Below are positions 22,303 through 34,807 of a stretch of 64,000 nt of DNA, piece after piece. Every line of letters begins with the position of its first letter. The stretch's first letter is position 1. Position numbers and translations under genes: made by a program. The DNA comes from Aspidapion aeneum (lineage: Eukaryota > Arthropoda > Insecta > Coleoptera > Brentidae). Location of the stretch: NCBI GenBank assembly GCA_963576565.1, contig OY755044.1, positions 46,113,235 to 46,177,234 of the forward strand. The letters are read 5' to 3'. The notes below the pieces were generated by a model. It saw only the letters and a list, made by a program, of their open reading frames with translations, ran no database searches and was not told the origin of the DNA.

Positions 22303-23324
22303 CCGGGTGGGCCAAAAAACAAAGATTTTTTTTCTTTATAACTTTTGGACTATACAATCGATTTTAATGGAACAAACTGCACTTGGCAGAGAATTAATGA
22401 GAATTTTTAGCAAATATATTTTTTTGTCCGTCGTCCAGGATGGCGGACGAAATTAAAATGTATTCTTCACAGAGGCTGGTTTATTCTTGAGTTGCATACG
22501 TGTTTTAATAATTTTTTTAAATTAATGAAAAAATTCTTGCCACGCATAACAAAGTACGAATCAGCAAAATGGGTTTAGTGGCTCTAAAAAAATAAATAAT
22601 TTTATTTCAATATAGTATACGATTGCCTAGCCAATCATGCCTGCATTTGTTTCCTTAAAAATTCATTACTACTGAACCGATTATAATGAAATAAAAAGAA
22701 TCCTGGTGAGAATTGATTGCTTTTTTAAGATCATAATCAAAGTTTATCTGTCCAAAATCTTAAATTTTAAGATGGCGGACAGAATCATACTTGATTCTTG
22801 AAAATGGCATGCTTATTCTTATTTCTCGAAAGTGTTTAAGTTTTTTTTGTAATTTACAGAAAAGCACTACCTTTCCCCTACACAACGAGGTACAAACTAG
22901 TTAAATTGGTGTAAAGGTTTCAAAAAATCTATTTTTGCTTCAACCATTGTTTTAGAGATTATATGATTGCATTGTCAAGCCTGTTTGCATTCATTTCCTT
23001 CTAAAATTCGTTATTACTAAACCCATGTAATAAAATCGGTGAAGTGGTTCTTACAAAATCTGATTTTGTTGAAACAAAAATATATTACTGATTTAAAAAA
23101 ATTATTAAAACATGTTTGCAACATAAGAATAAACGAGCATCTTTGAAGGGTCCAATTTAATTTCGTCCGCCATCTTCGATTTTAAGATGGCGCACAAAAA
23201 CATATATTTAGTCAAAACTCTGATTAATTCTCTGCCAAGTGCAGTTTGTCCCATTAAAATCGATGGTACAGTTCAAGTTATAATGAAAACAAAATTGTCC
23301 GTTTTTTTTTTAATTCACCCAGCG
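22303..23324. mobile_element. 1.0-kb DNA element with long inverted repeats and TA duplication
   Basis: The left end CCGGGTGGGCCAAAAAACAA is mirrored by the right end (GGGTGAATTAAAAAAAAACG on the minus strand), and TA flanks both sides (22301-22302 and 23325-23326). The arms are about 230 bp. Both contain CTTGGCAGAGAATTAAT-like and GATGGCGGACGAAATTAAA-like segments. There is no transposase frame. It is a mariner-like non-autonomous element. Confidence 0.7.
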
Positions 23325-23525
23325 TACTCAGTTTGCCCCCGATGGATTATGCTAATGTCCTTAGGGGAGGGCAATTTTAAGCTATAGGGGGCCAATTGTC
23401 CCCTAATTGTGCCACTGCATTACTTGTGATATGACACTTATAAGTTTATTAATCAAGTTTTATTTGCAAACATTCTAACTGAACTGATTTAAATTAATAC
23501 ATATGTACATACATTAAAATATTAC

Positions 23526-23666
23526 CTACCGGCATGAATTATACTGATGGTTTGACGGGGATCATTCGTATCCTTGTGATCGACGTTGGAGATAGTGAAA
23601 ACCAAACAGTTTTAACAAGTTCCCAACGAAAGCATCAAACCATCAGTATAATTTAATGCCGGTAGG
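23526..23666. mobile_element. 141-bp MITE with 31-bp inverted ends
   Basis: CTACCGGCATGAATTATACT on the left is mirrored by AGTATAATTTAATGCCGGTAG on the right, and the pairing continues through GATGGTTTGA. The interior of about 80 bp is unique. Confidence 0.75.
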
Positions 23667-23669
23667 AGT

Positions 23670-24204
23670 ATTTTCCCTCGGAGTAGTTGTTTCTGTGGGT
23701 TTTAAACAACTTATGCTCTACACGGACCGAAGCCTATTTGTTTAAGATTTGTATTTTTTTTTCAAATTAATAAAAGTCGTTTTTATTTATTTATTATGGA
23801 TAGACCAGGTTAACCGATCATATTAAGTCCTAAATGTAGTTTAAAAGTCAAGTAGTAAAGTACACTGTCTTCGTTTGAAAATGCAACTAGATAGAGCACT
23901 TGGCAACCTTACCCCCGTGCCGAGCACTCTCAAACCAGTTTCATTTCCAAATGGGGAAGCTGTACCAAATAACACCAGTGAGAAATTTCTAAAAATACTG
24001 TACAAACTGTGTGTACCTACCGTAAAAATAAAAGCAAAATAATGTAATTTCTTTAGACTATCAAGTAAACAATATTTTCCATATGCCCTTACCTGATTTC
24101 GCTTTCATCAATCGTTTCGGAAATTCATTAATTTCGTTTGACACATTGTATACCTGAGTGCTGATTTTTCTTGTTAATTTTCTAAATACCTGGGATACTA
24201 AATA

Positions 24205-24208
<4 letters not shown>
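23670..24208. other. Unassigned stretch
   Basis: Nothing recognised. It contains no frame with protein features. Confidence 0.3.

Positions 24209-24262
<54 letters not shown>
24209..24262. repeat. (TA)n tract 1
   Basis: About 26 dinucleotide units, followed directly by a unit starting TTGCACCTT. Confidence 0.9.
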
Positions 24263-24263
<1 letters not shown>

Positions 24264-24394
24264 CACCTTCCCATTTTATTTTATAGATGAGATCCAAAAT
24301 TCTTTATCATCATTGCTTCCCAAAATCTGAATAAAATCAAATCACAAACGCGCTACATTTGGCATTCTGAGCTATTCGCTTGAATTATCACGTT

Positions 24395-24493
<99 letters not shown>

Positions 24494-24595
24494 TGCACCT
24501 TCTCATTTTATTATATAGATTCCCAAAATCCGAATAAAATCAAATCACAAAAGCGCAACATCTGACATTCTGAGCTATTCGCATGACTTATCAGG
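24263..24595. repeat. Direct duplication of a TTGCACCTT unit around a second (TA)n tract
   Basis: The segments 24263-24394 and 24492-24595 share TTGCACCTTC, TTTTATAGAT-like, CCAAAATCTGAATAAAATCA and CATTCTGAGCTATTCGC. Between them is a (TA)n tract at 24395-24491 with a single C interruption. Each unit is preceded by (TA)n. The second unit lacks about 25 bp of the first. Confidence 0.75.
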
Positions 24596-24599
24596 TTTT

Positions 24600-25246
24600 T
24601 TTCTCTGAGCCTGGTAGCTAAAATAATATATTTGTTTTAGTTAAAACAATAGTATTTTGAAAAGATATGTTGTGTCTTTCTAATATTTCTACCTAGATGT
24701 AAATAAAAAAGTTGGTGGCACTAATCGCTCTGAAAACGAATTTTTCTGCCGTTTGCATTTTTGCTACTCTTATCAGTTAAAGGTTTATTTAAATTACTTC
24801 CTTATATGGATGAGGTGAAAAATTCGAACCGAACCGAACCATTTATAGAAAAATTCTTTGTGATTATGCCTAACTAAAAAATAATAAAGTTTAAATCTAT
24901 GTACCGGTGGTAATAATTATTTATTTAATAAGCCACAATTTTTATCTGAAATCTGTGTAAATTAGATCCGGAAAAAATGGCACCACTTGGCGCCTTATTT
25001 AAACCAATTTTTAAGTTGCCTTAATGTGTGAGCTAGAAAATAATATGGGTGCTAACATATTTTTACATATCCGCGATATATATTTTTTGATATCTTATAA
25101 TTCATGTCACCGATATTTAATTGAAATTTAAGCATCTGGTCAAAAAATCTTGCTTGAACAAACCGGACCCTCGCTAATTTTGTTTAAAAAACATTTAAAT
25201 AGGTATCACATATTTTATACAAGAAAATGACGAAAACAATAGGTAA
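24600..25246. other. Unassigned stretch with a small (CCGAA)n seed
   Basis: No gene seen. A three-unit CCGAA seed lies at about 24824-24840. The rest is AT-rich. Confidence 0.35.
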
Positions 25247-25248
25247 TA

Positions 25249-25493
25249 AAGCCAGGCTATAATTGTGCCAGGCACTATTTTGACACATTCACATTGAAAA
25301 CTGACAGTTGATCCTTCAAAATTGACATAACAAAGTCCAATTTAAACCTTTCGTCGTTTATTTTCAATTAATAAAAGAAGGCACTATTTATTCCGGTTCA
25401 TATAGGAAACAAAGGCCGTGTGTTGAAACATCACAGCTCATATTACAATGTGAAGGTGTCAAAATTGTGCCTGGCACTATTATATCCTGGCTT
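25249..25493. mobile_element. 245-bp MITE with ~38-bp inverted ends and TA duplication
   Basis: AAGCCAGGCTATAATTGTGC on the left is mirrored by GGCACTATTATATCCTGGCTT on the right, and the pairing extends through CAGGCACTATTTTGACAC. TA is present at 25247-25248 and 25494-25495. No coding frame. Tc1/mariner-like by target site. Confidence 0.8.
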
Positions 25494-25495
25494 TA

Positions 25496-26498
25496 TTTCA
25501 ATAATTCTCTACTCTTTCAAATAATATCCTTAATCCTTAGCGTCGCAGGTCAGGGTTGGACAAACACTTACACCAGTATTTACTAAGACCTTAAGACAGG
25601 GTTTAAGTATCAAGTCTATAGACTTGGTACCGACTGGTTTAAGTGTACTTTTTTAAACATTAACTGCCACGCTGATTTAGAGAAAAAAATGTGCAGGGCA
25701 CGTGGGCCAAAATATTTTATTCGCCTTAAGCACTTTATTTGTGTTTGTTTTAAGTAAAAGTAATGAAAGAAAATATGTTTTTTGTTTTTTTTTTGTCCAA
25801 AACGCCGTGTCCATATATGGTACACAAGGCTTAGCATTGCGATAAAATTTTGCCTTGTCATATATCGATATTTAAATACTGTAAAAAGCACAAGATATAT
25901 TAGAATCCCTTTTCAATTACACAATCAACAAAACAATCGAACATCGGTTAAAAAAAGGTCGCTAACTTGTCTAAAAAATTAACATGTAAAATATAGCGGA
26001 CAGCGGACAATGACTTACACCGTTTTTATTCGACATTTCCTAGTGACGTTTGGAAGTTTAAATATGGCTACCATTTTCAAACCAAAATATTTTATTACTT
26101 TTATTTATTATAACCTTTGTATGGAAATAATGTCTTTGTTACAACGAAACAAGATGACTTATATCGCATGGTATTTATGAACAATTTATATAAATATGAA
26201 AAACTATTGCATCCAAGGGAAAAATGAGTTAAACCTTCAACCAAAATGTGGGGCTGGCTTTTACTTACTTTCTAACACATTCATCAAACATTTAACACCC
26301 TCAACTTAATTGGGTTGACAGGAAATTGCTACTTAGAATATTTTGCACGAGCATCAAATCCATTCGGATCGTAATATACCTTGTGTGTTAATTAAGATAT
26401 CTAAATTGTGGCGTAGGTATCATAAAGGTATCATACGATGTACATTTTTATGGAGGATGATTTTTAAAAATTAATAAGTATGTAGTAGATCACAAAGT
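25496..26498. other. Unassigned AT-rich stretch
   Basis: Overlapping frames of 91 residues (25616-25891, minus) and 66 residues (25782-25982, plus) have no recognisable domain. Nothing else is supported. Confidence 0.3.
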
Positions 26499-26694
26499 AT
26501 AGGCAGCTTCAAAGGGGTAAAGTCAACAACAAACACTCGGTATTTCGGAAAACATTTTATAGTATTATAGACCGATGGATATTTTCGTCCTGCCATGGAC
26601 TTACTTTCCTTGGTTCGCTCTCGTTTCACTCGTTGAATGAATAAATAGGTTTCACCTATTTTTGGTGGTTGACTTTACCCCTTTTAACTTGCCT
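26499..26694. mobile_element. 196-bp MITE with ~30-bp inverted ends
   Basis: TAGGCAGCTTCAAAGGGGTA on the left pairs with TACCCCTTTTAACTTGCCTA on the right, and both continue with AAAGTCAAC. A related end occurs at 20190-20245. It abuts the family A terminus at 26698. Confidence 0.7.
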
Positions 26695-26697
26695 ATC

Positions 26698-27355
26698 TGA
26701 GGGCACGGCAGTGCCTCGCCAAGTTCGTGCTATCGTACCAGCTTTTCTAGAAACATTTCAGCCCATATTTGACCTCTCTAAAACTGTACTTCGGACTGAG
26801 TTACGAATTTCGAACGTTGCACAGTCGTAGATTTTCATAGAGTTAACAACCCCTTCAAGTTTCATAGACTTACATAACGTAGTAAATTAGTTACGAAATT
26901 TCAAAAAACGTTGAAATTGCCACTCACTTACTCACTCACTCATGTATAGATCATCAAAATTCTACTGTACTTCCAGACATGCTACAAAGCTGAAATTTGG
27001 CAGACTGATAGAAATTATGACCAAACCCCTGGAAAAAATAAAAAAACCCCAAAATTCTAATTTACTCCCCTCCCCTATACATGTAAATTTATGTAAAAGT
27101 AACATTGCCCACTTCCAGAAATGCTACAGAGCTGAGCTTTGGAAGGCTGGAAACCATGGGAAAAAATTTTAAACCTCAAGATTCCTTTAAAAAAGAAGTG
27201 AAATCATAACAAAGACATTTTATGTAAAAAAAGAAAAGTACGCGAAAATGCCATTCGGTAAAAAGAATTGAGATAAAAGTAAATTTTTTCCTCCAATACA
27301 AATTTCAAAATGAAAGGTTCTTACTAGTTTGGAAACGTTTTTCTAAACTTGACTT
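26698..27355. mobile_element. Foldback family A, left half (A3)
   Basis: Begins with the hairpin terminus CTGAGGGCACGGCAGTGCC, then the CACTCACTTACTCACTCACT tract, the CTTCCAGACATGCTACAAAG segment, one subrepeat and the arm segment, ending near TTTTTCTAAACTTGACTTTC. The mirrored half is missing and LINE-derived sequence follows, so the element was truncated. Confidence 0.65.
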
Positions 27356-27361
27356 TCTAGT

Positions 27362-28430
27362 TCTCACTTGATTCGTTCCAATACATAAGTACTGCGTCTT
27401 CTCCACGTTCACTGTTAATCCCCACTTTTGGTATTCTTCCGTTAACTTTATCATCATATACTCCATGTCTTCTTTATCATTAGCTACAATTACTTGGTCG
27501 TGTGTTTGTGTATGGTAACTCGGTCGTTAATTTGTATTCCGTGCCGTGTACTTTACGTCTCCAGTTTTTTAGAGCTATGTATAATTTAAAAAGAGTTGGA
27601 GAGATACAACATCCCTGTCTTAAGCGTTTCGTTACCAGGAATTCTTTTGAAAGTCGATTTCCAATTTTAATTTTAGATTTTGACCCTTTGTATAGTTCTT
27701 TTATCGCTTTTATGTATGTTTGATTGATATTAGTTTGCTCTAACCACTTAGTATACTGGTCACTAAAATTCTTCTGTAATTGTTCCAGTCCAGCTTGTTT
27801 CCTTTTTTATGTATTGAGGATATGACTGAAATTTTCCAATCAAAAGGTACTGGATGTCCGTTTGTGCAATAATTGATAATATATGTGAGATTTTCTAGTA
27901 GTTTCTCTGATCCATATTTAAGCATTTCAGCGTATATTCTCCCAGGTCCGCTGGCTTTTCCGGATTTAAGCTTTTTAATACTATTCTTTATCATTTCGTT
28001 TTTGATGATTACGTCCTCTCCATGCACTTCTATGTCTTTCCTCGGAGAGGCTGACAGATATTCGGGTCTCGTTTCCTGCAGCAGTCTCTTGTAGTGTTTT
28101 GTCCATTATTCTGGTTTAAAATTCTGAATGTTTACTTTTCCTTACTTACTGTAGAAATGAATTTCCATACTTCAGTAGTCTACGTCCTACGTGTGTATTT
28201 ATATCCTGGCATATGCGCTCAAACATTTCATTTTTTTATGCGTATTAAATTTCTTAGTTGTCTTCTAGTTTCCCTGTAGATTTCTAGGTCTCTTTGCTGT
28301 TTAGTACTAAGCCATTTCAAGTATATGCGTTTTTTCTCCTTGAAAATTTCCTGTATTTCCTCCGTCCACCACACCTTATTGTTATTTCTATTATCTCCAA
28401 CAGCTTCTTTGCTTGCTTCCTTCAAACTTT
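27362..28430 (-). pseudogene. LINE reverse transcriptase remnant
   Basis: Three minus-strand pieces follow the order of a non-LTR retrotransposon ORF2. First (28425-28228) is the endonuclease-RT linker with VWWTEEIQE and KKRIYLKWLSTKQ. Next (28027-27740) is RT with KLKSGKASGPGRIYAEMLKY and WKISVISSIHKKGNKLDWNN. Last (27722-27365) is a stretch with RLRQGCCISPTLFKLYI and, after a shift, YQKWGLTVNVEKTQYLCIG. The catalytic F/YADD box should lie at about 27500 but reads THDQ. Stops and shifts separate the pieces, so it is dead. The RQGCCISPTLF box is typical of insect LINEs. I do not assign a clade. Confidence 0.8.
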
Positions 28431-28469
28431 TTACTATGTTGGCATATATCTCTTCAAATGAGTGTTCTG

Positions 28470-29010
28470 TTTATTAATTTTTCATACGATCGGTTCTGAT
28501 ACAATCTTTGCGTACTTTCGATTTCTAGACTTCCAAAGTTGTATTTTTGATTGTCTTCGATGCATTCTAGGTTTTCATTTTCTCCAATACTGTCCTCCCT
28601 ATTTGTTTTTCTTTAAGGGATTAATATTTTTGCTTTTACCATTTATGTCCAAATATCTCATTATTTTATTTAAAAAATCACATTAATCCATAAATGTCGC
28701 CCAGACCACCCCCTCGATGCTTCCATCACAAATCACTATCAATCTTCAAAAAATATTGTAATAAATATGTCTGCATCCCATCTCTGGATTGATAACCTAA
28801 TAGTGACCTTGGAACAATTTAGAATCCATTAGCCTTAAGCCTTAACTTATCTTCTTATTTTATTTATTGAAATTCTGACACAGAAATTGATATGCCAAGT
28901 AAATAAGCCATGCCCTAGGTCAGTTTCTACTATAGTGATTTTTAGATAATAAACCAGATTTCGACACACAGGCAAAATGAGGCAAAACTATTGTTCTTTG
29001 TAAAGGAAAC
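28470..29010. other. Unassigned stretch
   Basis: AT-rich DNA upstream of the LINE remnant. It may include further decayed endonuclease sequence, but I could not confirm any motif. Confidence 0.3.
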
Positions 29011-29013
29011 ATA

Positions 29014-29110
29014 TACAGGGTGTCCCATAACTTAGGGGCCATAGGCCAACAGGTGATAGAGGAGGTCATGTCTGATAAAAAAGTTCCTATAATGAATGGG
29101 TCAAAACTCT
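29014..29110. repeat. Dispersed TACAGGGTGTC repeat (copy 3)
   Basis: TACAGGGTGTCCCATAACTT through GATAGAGGAGGTCATGTCTG matches 6899-6985. The repeat probably continues into the AT-rich DNA that follows, but no second end is visible. Confidence 0.5.
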
Positions 29111-29665
29111 TTCTTTGTCGAGATACAGAGCATCAAATTTGGCGATTTTTGAAACTTTTTGATATTAACTTTTTTAAAAAATGTAGCAAAAATATAAAAT
29201 TGGGTAAAGTTGTGTATTAGAACAAGGGCAATAATTTGAAATTAAAATAATTTTAAAAAAAATTATGCGTTTAATTTTTTTTGTTAACTCTTTTTTGGTA
29301 TAAGCTTTTATGAATGCTATATTAAACGCAATGATTTTGTTATATTTTTTGTTAATAAAAACAAGTCTCTAGCGAGCGAGCGAATATTATTCAAATTTTT
29401 TAAAAGAATAAGTCAAAAAAAATTAAATTTTTAAAAAATATTTTTTTAATACATTTTTAAAGGTTACCTTCACAGCCTGAATCTCCTCAACTTGTAATTT
29501 TATCAAAAAAAGGAATATTACATTTTTGAATCACAATTAGCTGAGTATGACAGATTTTCCTTTTTTTGTGAAACCCTTTTTCCCCCCACAATTTCGTTCG
29601 GTTTGCCTGTAACCTTTCTCTTCCTAATTCTGGCTCTGTTACAAAATAACACTTACAAAATAGGG
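29111..29665. other. Unassigned AT-rich stretch
   Basis: No gene or element recognised. It has long runs of A and T. A 70-residue minus frame at 29487-29699 lacks family features. Confidence 0.3.
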
Positions 29666-29669
29666 GAAC

Positions 29670-29875
29670 ATCAGAATAGCACCTTACAAAACGACGCATG
29701 CCTAAAATACCGCCATTTTAAAATAGCGCCGAATTGAAAAAGCGCACAACAAAATTGTGCCAGTTCATAATAGCGCTCTAAAAAATAGGGCTTATCAAAA
29801 TAGCACTCTATAAAATACCGTGTGTTCAAAGTTGCGCCTGTTTAAAACAGCGCTAATTGAAAATAAGTTACTTTA
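29670..29875. repeat. Degenerate 15-17 bp repeat with an AAAATAGCGC core
   Basis: About a dozen successive units start with AAAATAGCGC or a variant (AAAATACCGCC, AAAAAGCGC, AAAATTGTGCC, ATAATAGCGCT, AAAATAGCAC, AAAACAGCGC), spaced 15-17 bp apart. The spacer bases differ between units. Confidence 0.65.
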
Positions 29876-30769
29876 TGTTAGTTTAGGTTAGTTAGACTTG
29901 AAATGGCTTAGAGCTTATTCACTGTAGAGAAAAACATAGGAAAGAAAATCTGATTTTGGATAAAAAACCGCTTAGGCGGGTCATTTTATATAACGCCCCA
30001 AAAAAATTTGACTGGAAAAAAAAACAAGATCTCAGTGGACCAAAGGTCCTTCTTCCTTGTTCGCCAAAAAACCGGACCAAAGAAAAAGCCGGTGGGACAT
30101 TTTTATGTTGCCAAAAAAGCCAGATTTGTTCGGCTTTATCTGGACGTATGGTACCTTATGTTAGTTTATGTTAGTTCGGGTTAGTCAATGTTAGTTCAGG
30201 TTTGGCAAAAGGGGGTTGGCCCCTTCGTCACTAAAATATTATACACTGTACACATGCGTTATTTTTTCATGGGAAAAGTTTAATACAAATTATACCTAAC
30301 TATAAATTATATAATAGTTTGAATACTTAGCACATAAGTGGGGACATAGACATATGCAAACAAAGTAAATCACAGCGTTTCTATTATTTCGATTGAAGTC
30401 AAATGCACAGATTTGTTTTTCGCTATTTTGTAACTCCACGCTCTATCAATTTATCCAATTGTGTCAAATTAGTACCTGTATTCGTAATCTGCAAGTGTCA
30501 AATTAACTTTACGATAGGAAAATATTAATAAATATGAGTATTTGTGAAAATCTGTATGACTCGAAAAGTAAATCCTGTAAAATCCGTTGATTTTAATAAA
30601 GTAAATCATAGGATTTACTGGCCAAATGTTAAAAGTGTACTAATATTTGGAGATTAGACAGTGCCGTAACTAGGAGATAGCGGGGAGAATGTTTACATGG
30701 GCTGGACCCCTTAGGGGTGACACGCGACATTTATTTTGTGTATTACATAGGTACAGATGGAGTCAAAAT
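29876..30769. other. Unassigned stretch with short GTTAGTTTATGTTAG repeats
   Basis: Short GTTAGTT-type tandem repeats occur at 29878-29900 and 30162-30210. No gene recognised. A 72-residue plus frame at 29956 has no known domain. Confidence 0.3.
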
Positions 30770-31205
30770 ATCTATGAATAACGGTTCTGTAGTATTATTT
30801 TTCGCATTCTTTAGGTATTAAGCTTGGGGTTCAAACTCCCCCAAAATGGTCTGACTAGTTGCGCCCCTGAGTAAAAAGTATTAGAAATATTTTAAAAAAA
30901 TTGAGAAATCATTATATAATGTCGGACAAGAATAGTACAATAGCTAAAGACTTGGTACATTTAATCTCAAGGCGAGAATGTTTTTAGGTCTCCTCAAAGT
31001 TTCGTGTGTTGTGTGTACTTCCTTAGTTACTAGATTTTTGCGGTTCTTTTTGAATATGATCTTTTAGTACCTTATTTTAATTTCTAAATTGCATCAAACG
31101 AATTATAGTTATTGAAAACAAGGAATACAAGAGATGTTTGTTTTTAAATAAGCGGCAGCAGTTTTTCCTTTGCTTCAGGCAACCAAAAAGCTACCCACGC
31201 CCCTG
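30770..31205. repeat. Dispersed repeat, inverted relative of 21535-21880
   Basis: Same landmarks as the copy at 21535 but on the other strand, with an extra ~100 bp. The copies are diverged. Confidence 0.6.
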
Positions 31206-31590
31206 GTGATGCTATTATTTTGTCAACTTCTTAAATTTAGTTTAAAAGCGGTTAAAGATGGTTTTTTTCCGAGGACTAGCCTGCAACCAATTTATATTTA
31301 TTTTTCCGGCAGAAGACAACCAACCCGCCAAACCATATCAAATACAGTGAACACATTATTATGGCCAGCAAATAGCCCCGATTTGGCTCTCCTTGATTTT
31401 GTTTCTGGGGCTACCTACAAAATAAGGTGCATTACAAAACGCTGGAAACACTTTAAATTCTACAAGAGAAAATTGAACAGATATTTGGAAATTTTACGCA
31501 CTCTATATCTACCAAGCTCTTCACAGAAAATTTATAACAATTATTCAAAAGTGTATTGTATATTCAAGGAGGCTATTTAAAAAATTATCA
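31206..31590 (+). pseudogene. Mariner/IS630-like transposase C-terminal remnant
   Basis: The plus frame contains LLWPANSPDLALLDFVSGAT, which fits the W-P-x-x-SPDL-x-P-x-DFF-LWG box around the last catalytic Asp of mariner-like (IS630) transposases. A CITKRWKHFKFYKRKLNRYL segment follows and the frame ends FKEAI. Diverged copies of the same gene lie in inverted orientation at 32640-32860 and 36748-36910. The upstream catalytic residues were not found, and the frame begins in unrelated repeat, so this is a fragment. Confidence 0.6.
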
Positions 31591-32639
31591 ATGAAGTATT
31601 AGGTATTTATTTATTTTTTTAATTATATAATTTTTTGTTTCATATACGGGAAAACTATGTACATGAGAATTTGTAGGTACCCTTTTTCCAAATTTTTTCC
31701 TGGACAATGTTTTTATTGTTTTATCGTTAACTAAAACAATTTCAGTTTAATTTCTTTTCTTCTTTTTTTTAAATGCATATTATTTTGAAACTAATGAAAC
31801 GTATTTTTGGTCCTGTCAGAGAATTGCTCCAGTGCAGTTTTAATCTAATATAACAGTAAGCCCTAGTGGGACACGAGCTCGAAGAGCCCGCGCTGCAAAA
31901 TGTGCAACATTGGGTTGGTCAGTTAAAAAAGTTGAATTAATTTTCCCAAAAGAAAATTTTACTAGTGGCGCACTAAATATAAATTAAAAGAAAGTTACAG
32001 GTGAAATGATATAGGGTAGAAACACAAACTTATATTTTGTAAAAAACCCCATTATATTAACCGAAAACTGCCACAAAATATTTTTAAATATGTAAGAAAA
32101 AGATTGGTCCTGTAAAACTGCTAGAAACAGCCGTAAAATATTATATCAATTTATCAATAGTGATAATGATGTAATTTAGTGTCATATTCATATACTTATC
32201 CTCAGCCACTTCAGACGCCCTCTAAACATTTTAACAACTTTAAAAGAGCGTTAAGATAAAAAAGTGTTATAATATGTTGACTGAGTTGTCCATATTACAA
32301 GATTTTTAAGAAAAATATTTAGGTATATATTTGATTATACTTATGTTGTTTATTATTTCTAATAGAGAAATAAAGTTCTAGTTTTGGAGATGCTAATAGC
32401 GAATTCTATTAAGAAAGTAAGTGCGCTACTCGGGGTCCACTGTCACTGTTTTGCTACTGTCAGAAAATTGCCCCAATGCAAATTCAATAGAAAATGACAA
32501 TTCACTTGTGCAACACGTACCCAAAAACATGCACTGAGTGCAATACAGAGTTTGTGAGTAACTCAAAAGAATATATAAGAATGCACCAGTTAGCAATGTG
32601 TGGCGCCGCAAGCTAATAAAATAATATAATTTTAAAAAA
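31591..32639. other. Unassigned stretch between two transposase remnants
   Basis: Two loosely similar direct segments (31820-31900 and 32445-32510, around CTGTCAGAGAATTGCTCCAG and CTGTCAGAAAATTGCCCCAA) suggest a duplicated element. No gene. Confidence 0.35.
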
Positions 32640-32860
32640 TATCTAATACTTCATTAGTAATTTTCTACATAGCCTCCTTAAGTATTAATACAATTTTGAA
32701 TAATTGTTATACATTTTCGGTGAATAGTTTGATAGATAGGGTGCGCAGAATTTCCAATTTTCTGTTCTATTTTCTCTTGTAGAATTTAATGTGTTTCCAT
32801 CCTGTCACAATACACTTTATTTTTTGGGTAGCCCCACATCAAAAACTCATCAAATCGGGG
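32640..32860 (-). pseudogene. Mariner-like transposase remnant, C-terminal part (split by element B)
   Basis: On the minus strand this matches the 31350-31590 remnant, from the GCCCCGATTTG of the SPDL box through GGAGGCTATG. It contains internal stops. The matching upstream part of the same gene resumes at 36748-36910, on the far side of foldback element B, so the two parts were once contiguous. Confidence 0.6.
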
Positions 32861-34221
32861 CTATTTTAGTTCAATGAATAGAGTGGCCTCTATTCTAAAT
32901 AGGGGGGTTACCCTACAAAAGGTCTGGTAGTTCTGAATTTTGGATAAGTTGTTAAGCTCAGGAAGGTAGTTAAAAATCTGAGTTTTCGTCACCCCCACCC
33001 CTGTGCTCCCGCCATCTTGAAAAAACGATAAAAAATTGGCACTTTTTTTAGTTTTTTGCCGATAATTTCGTTCCAAAATTGGGTGGTACTATGGTTGTTC
33101 TGCGAGCAGTAGTAACGGAGCTAGGTCATTTCCAAAAATGGCTAAAATCACGTGCTTGGGTAAATTTTCAGATTTTTTCTTCTTTAGACGGCATAAGCTC
33201 CGAAATACTTTGTTCTAGGGTAAAAGTTCTAAGAACATTTCTTGTAGAGAATTTCATCAGCTACAAAATCGGTTCTTTAAATGTATTTTTAAATATTGTA
33301 ATGGAGTGGGAGTAACTTTTAACTTAAAGTAAGTAAGTTAGAAAATAATCATTTTTTAAAATTTAGTGCTTTAAACGGCACGTTTTTTATTTATTTTTAT
33401 TTTTTTGTGTAAATTTAGTGACGTACAAAAAGGTAAGAAAGCCTCAAAAACCCCCCTGACCCCCAAAGTCTAATATATTTAGGTTTTCTCAAATTTTCTC
33501 AAAAAATACGCTTCTAAGAGAAAAATGTGTAATATACTTTATTGTAGACAATGAAATTTCCTGTTGAAAAAGGTACAACTCGATGGGGGTCAACTATTTA
33601 TAAACTCTTCAGCAGCGTGCGTTAATTAAAGTAATTTAAAAAGTAAAAAAATATCCATGTTTTTTCCATGATTTATTCGATTTTTTTTAAACCAAGATAT
33701 ATAGAACAAAATGTGTTATACATTATTGTAGCAAATAAAATTTCCTTTAAAATGGTGTACAAGAAAGTCGGATTCGTTTCATGGTTATAAATTCAGAGGC
33801 GCCCGTAAATTTAACCAATTTTAAAAAATCACAAATTAAAATATTTTTGTTACAAGTTTTATCTAATTTTTTTAAAAACTAAGCCTAATTTTAAAAAAAA
33901 TGCTATAATGCACTTTATTGAAAGTAAAATTCTCTTTTTAACGGTGTATAACTCGATAGAGTTTGACTTACAACGAACCTGCCAGCGACGTCCGTAAATG
34001 GGAGCCATTTAATTAATTTTTTTTAAAATTATGTTTTGCACAGGTTTTATTTGATTTTCTGAAAACCATACCCTTTATCAAAAAAATAGTTTTTTACTTC
34101 ATTGTAGATAATAAAATTTCCTTGTAAATGTTGTATAACATGGTAAAAAATATATGTGCTTAATTTAAAACAATTTTTTTTAAATCACAATTAAAATACT
34201 CTGCCAATATATGGGCCCCTA

Positions 34222-34765
34222 AGCTCACACTAGGTACTATAGTTATAGTTTACGTGTGAGCTAATATAACTAAAAACTGAAATAAATAAATTACCTTTTC
34301 TTTGATACCACACAAGCCATGTTTTGATTTAAACTCAAATTTTCAAAATCTACCCCCACCCTTAAAAAAAGCAAAAACTAAAATGTTATTTGTTAAACTC
34401 CTTTACTCCTCCAATTACCTTTCGTTTGATATCACACACGCCATATTTTCACTTAAACTCTAATTTTTGAAATATACCCCCACCCTTTTTTTTAAATAAA
34501 TTAAAATGTATTTTGTTTGACTCCAAACTCAATTACCTTTCGTTTGATATCATACACGCCATATTTTTACATAAACTCTAATTTTTGAAATCTACCCCCA
34601 CCCTTTTATTTGGTTTGTGTCTAGTGGATTTTGTTCATTTTTAAATGGGACCATCTCGACCCAAGACACAGCCTAGGTACCAAATTTGATTAAAATCGGC
34701 CAAGCGGTTTTTGACTTATGCGCGTTGGTCGTTACAGACATACAGACAGAGAGGCAGACAGACAT

Positions 34766-34807
<42 letters not shown>

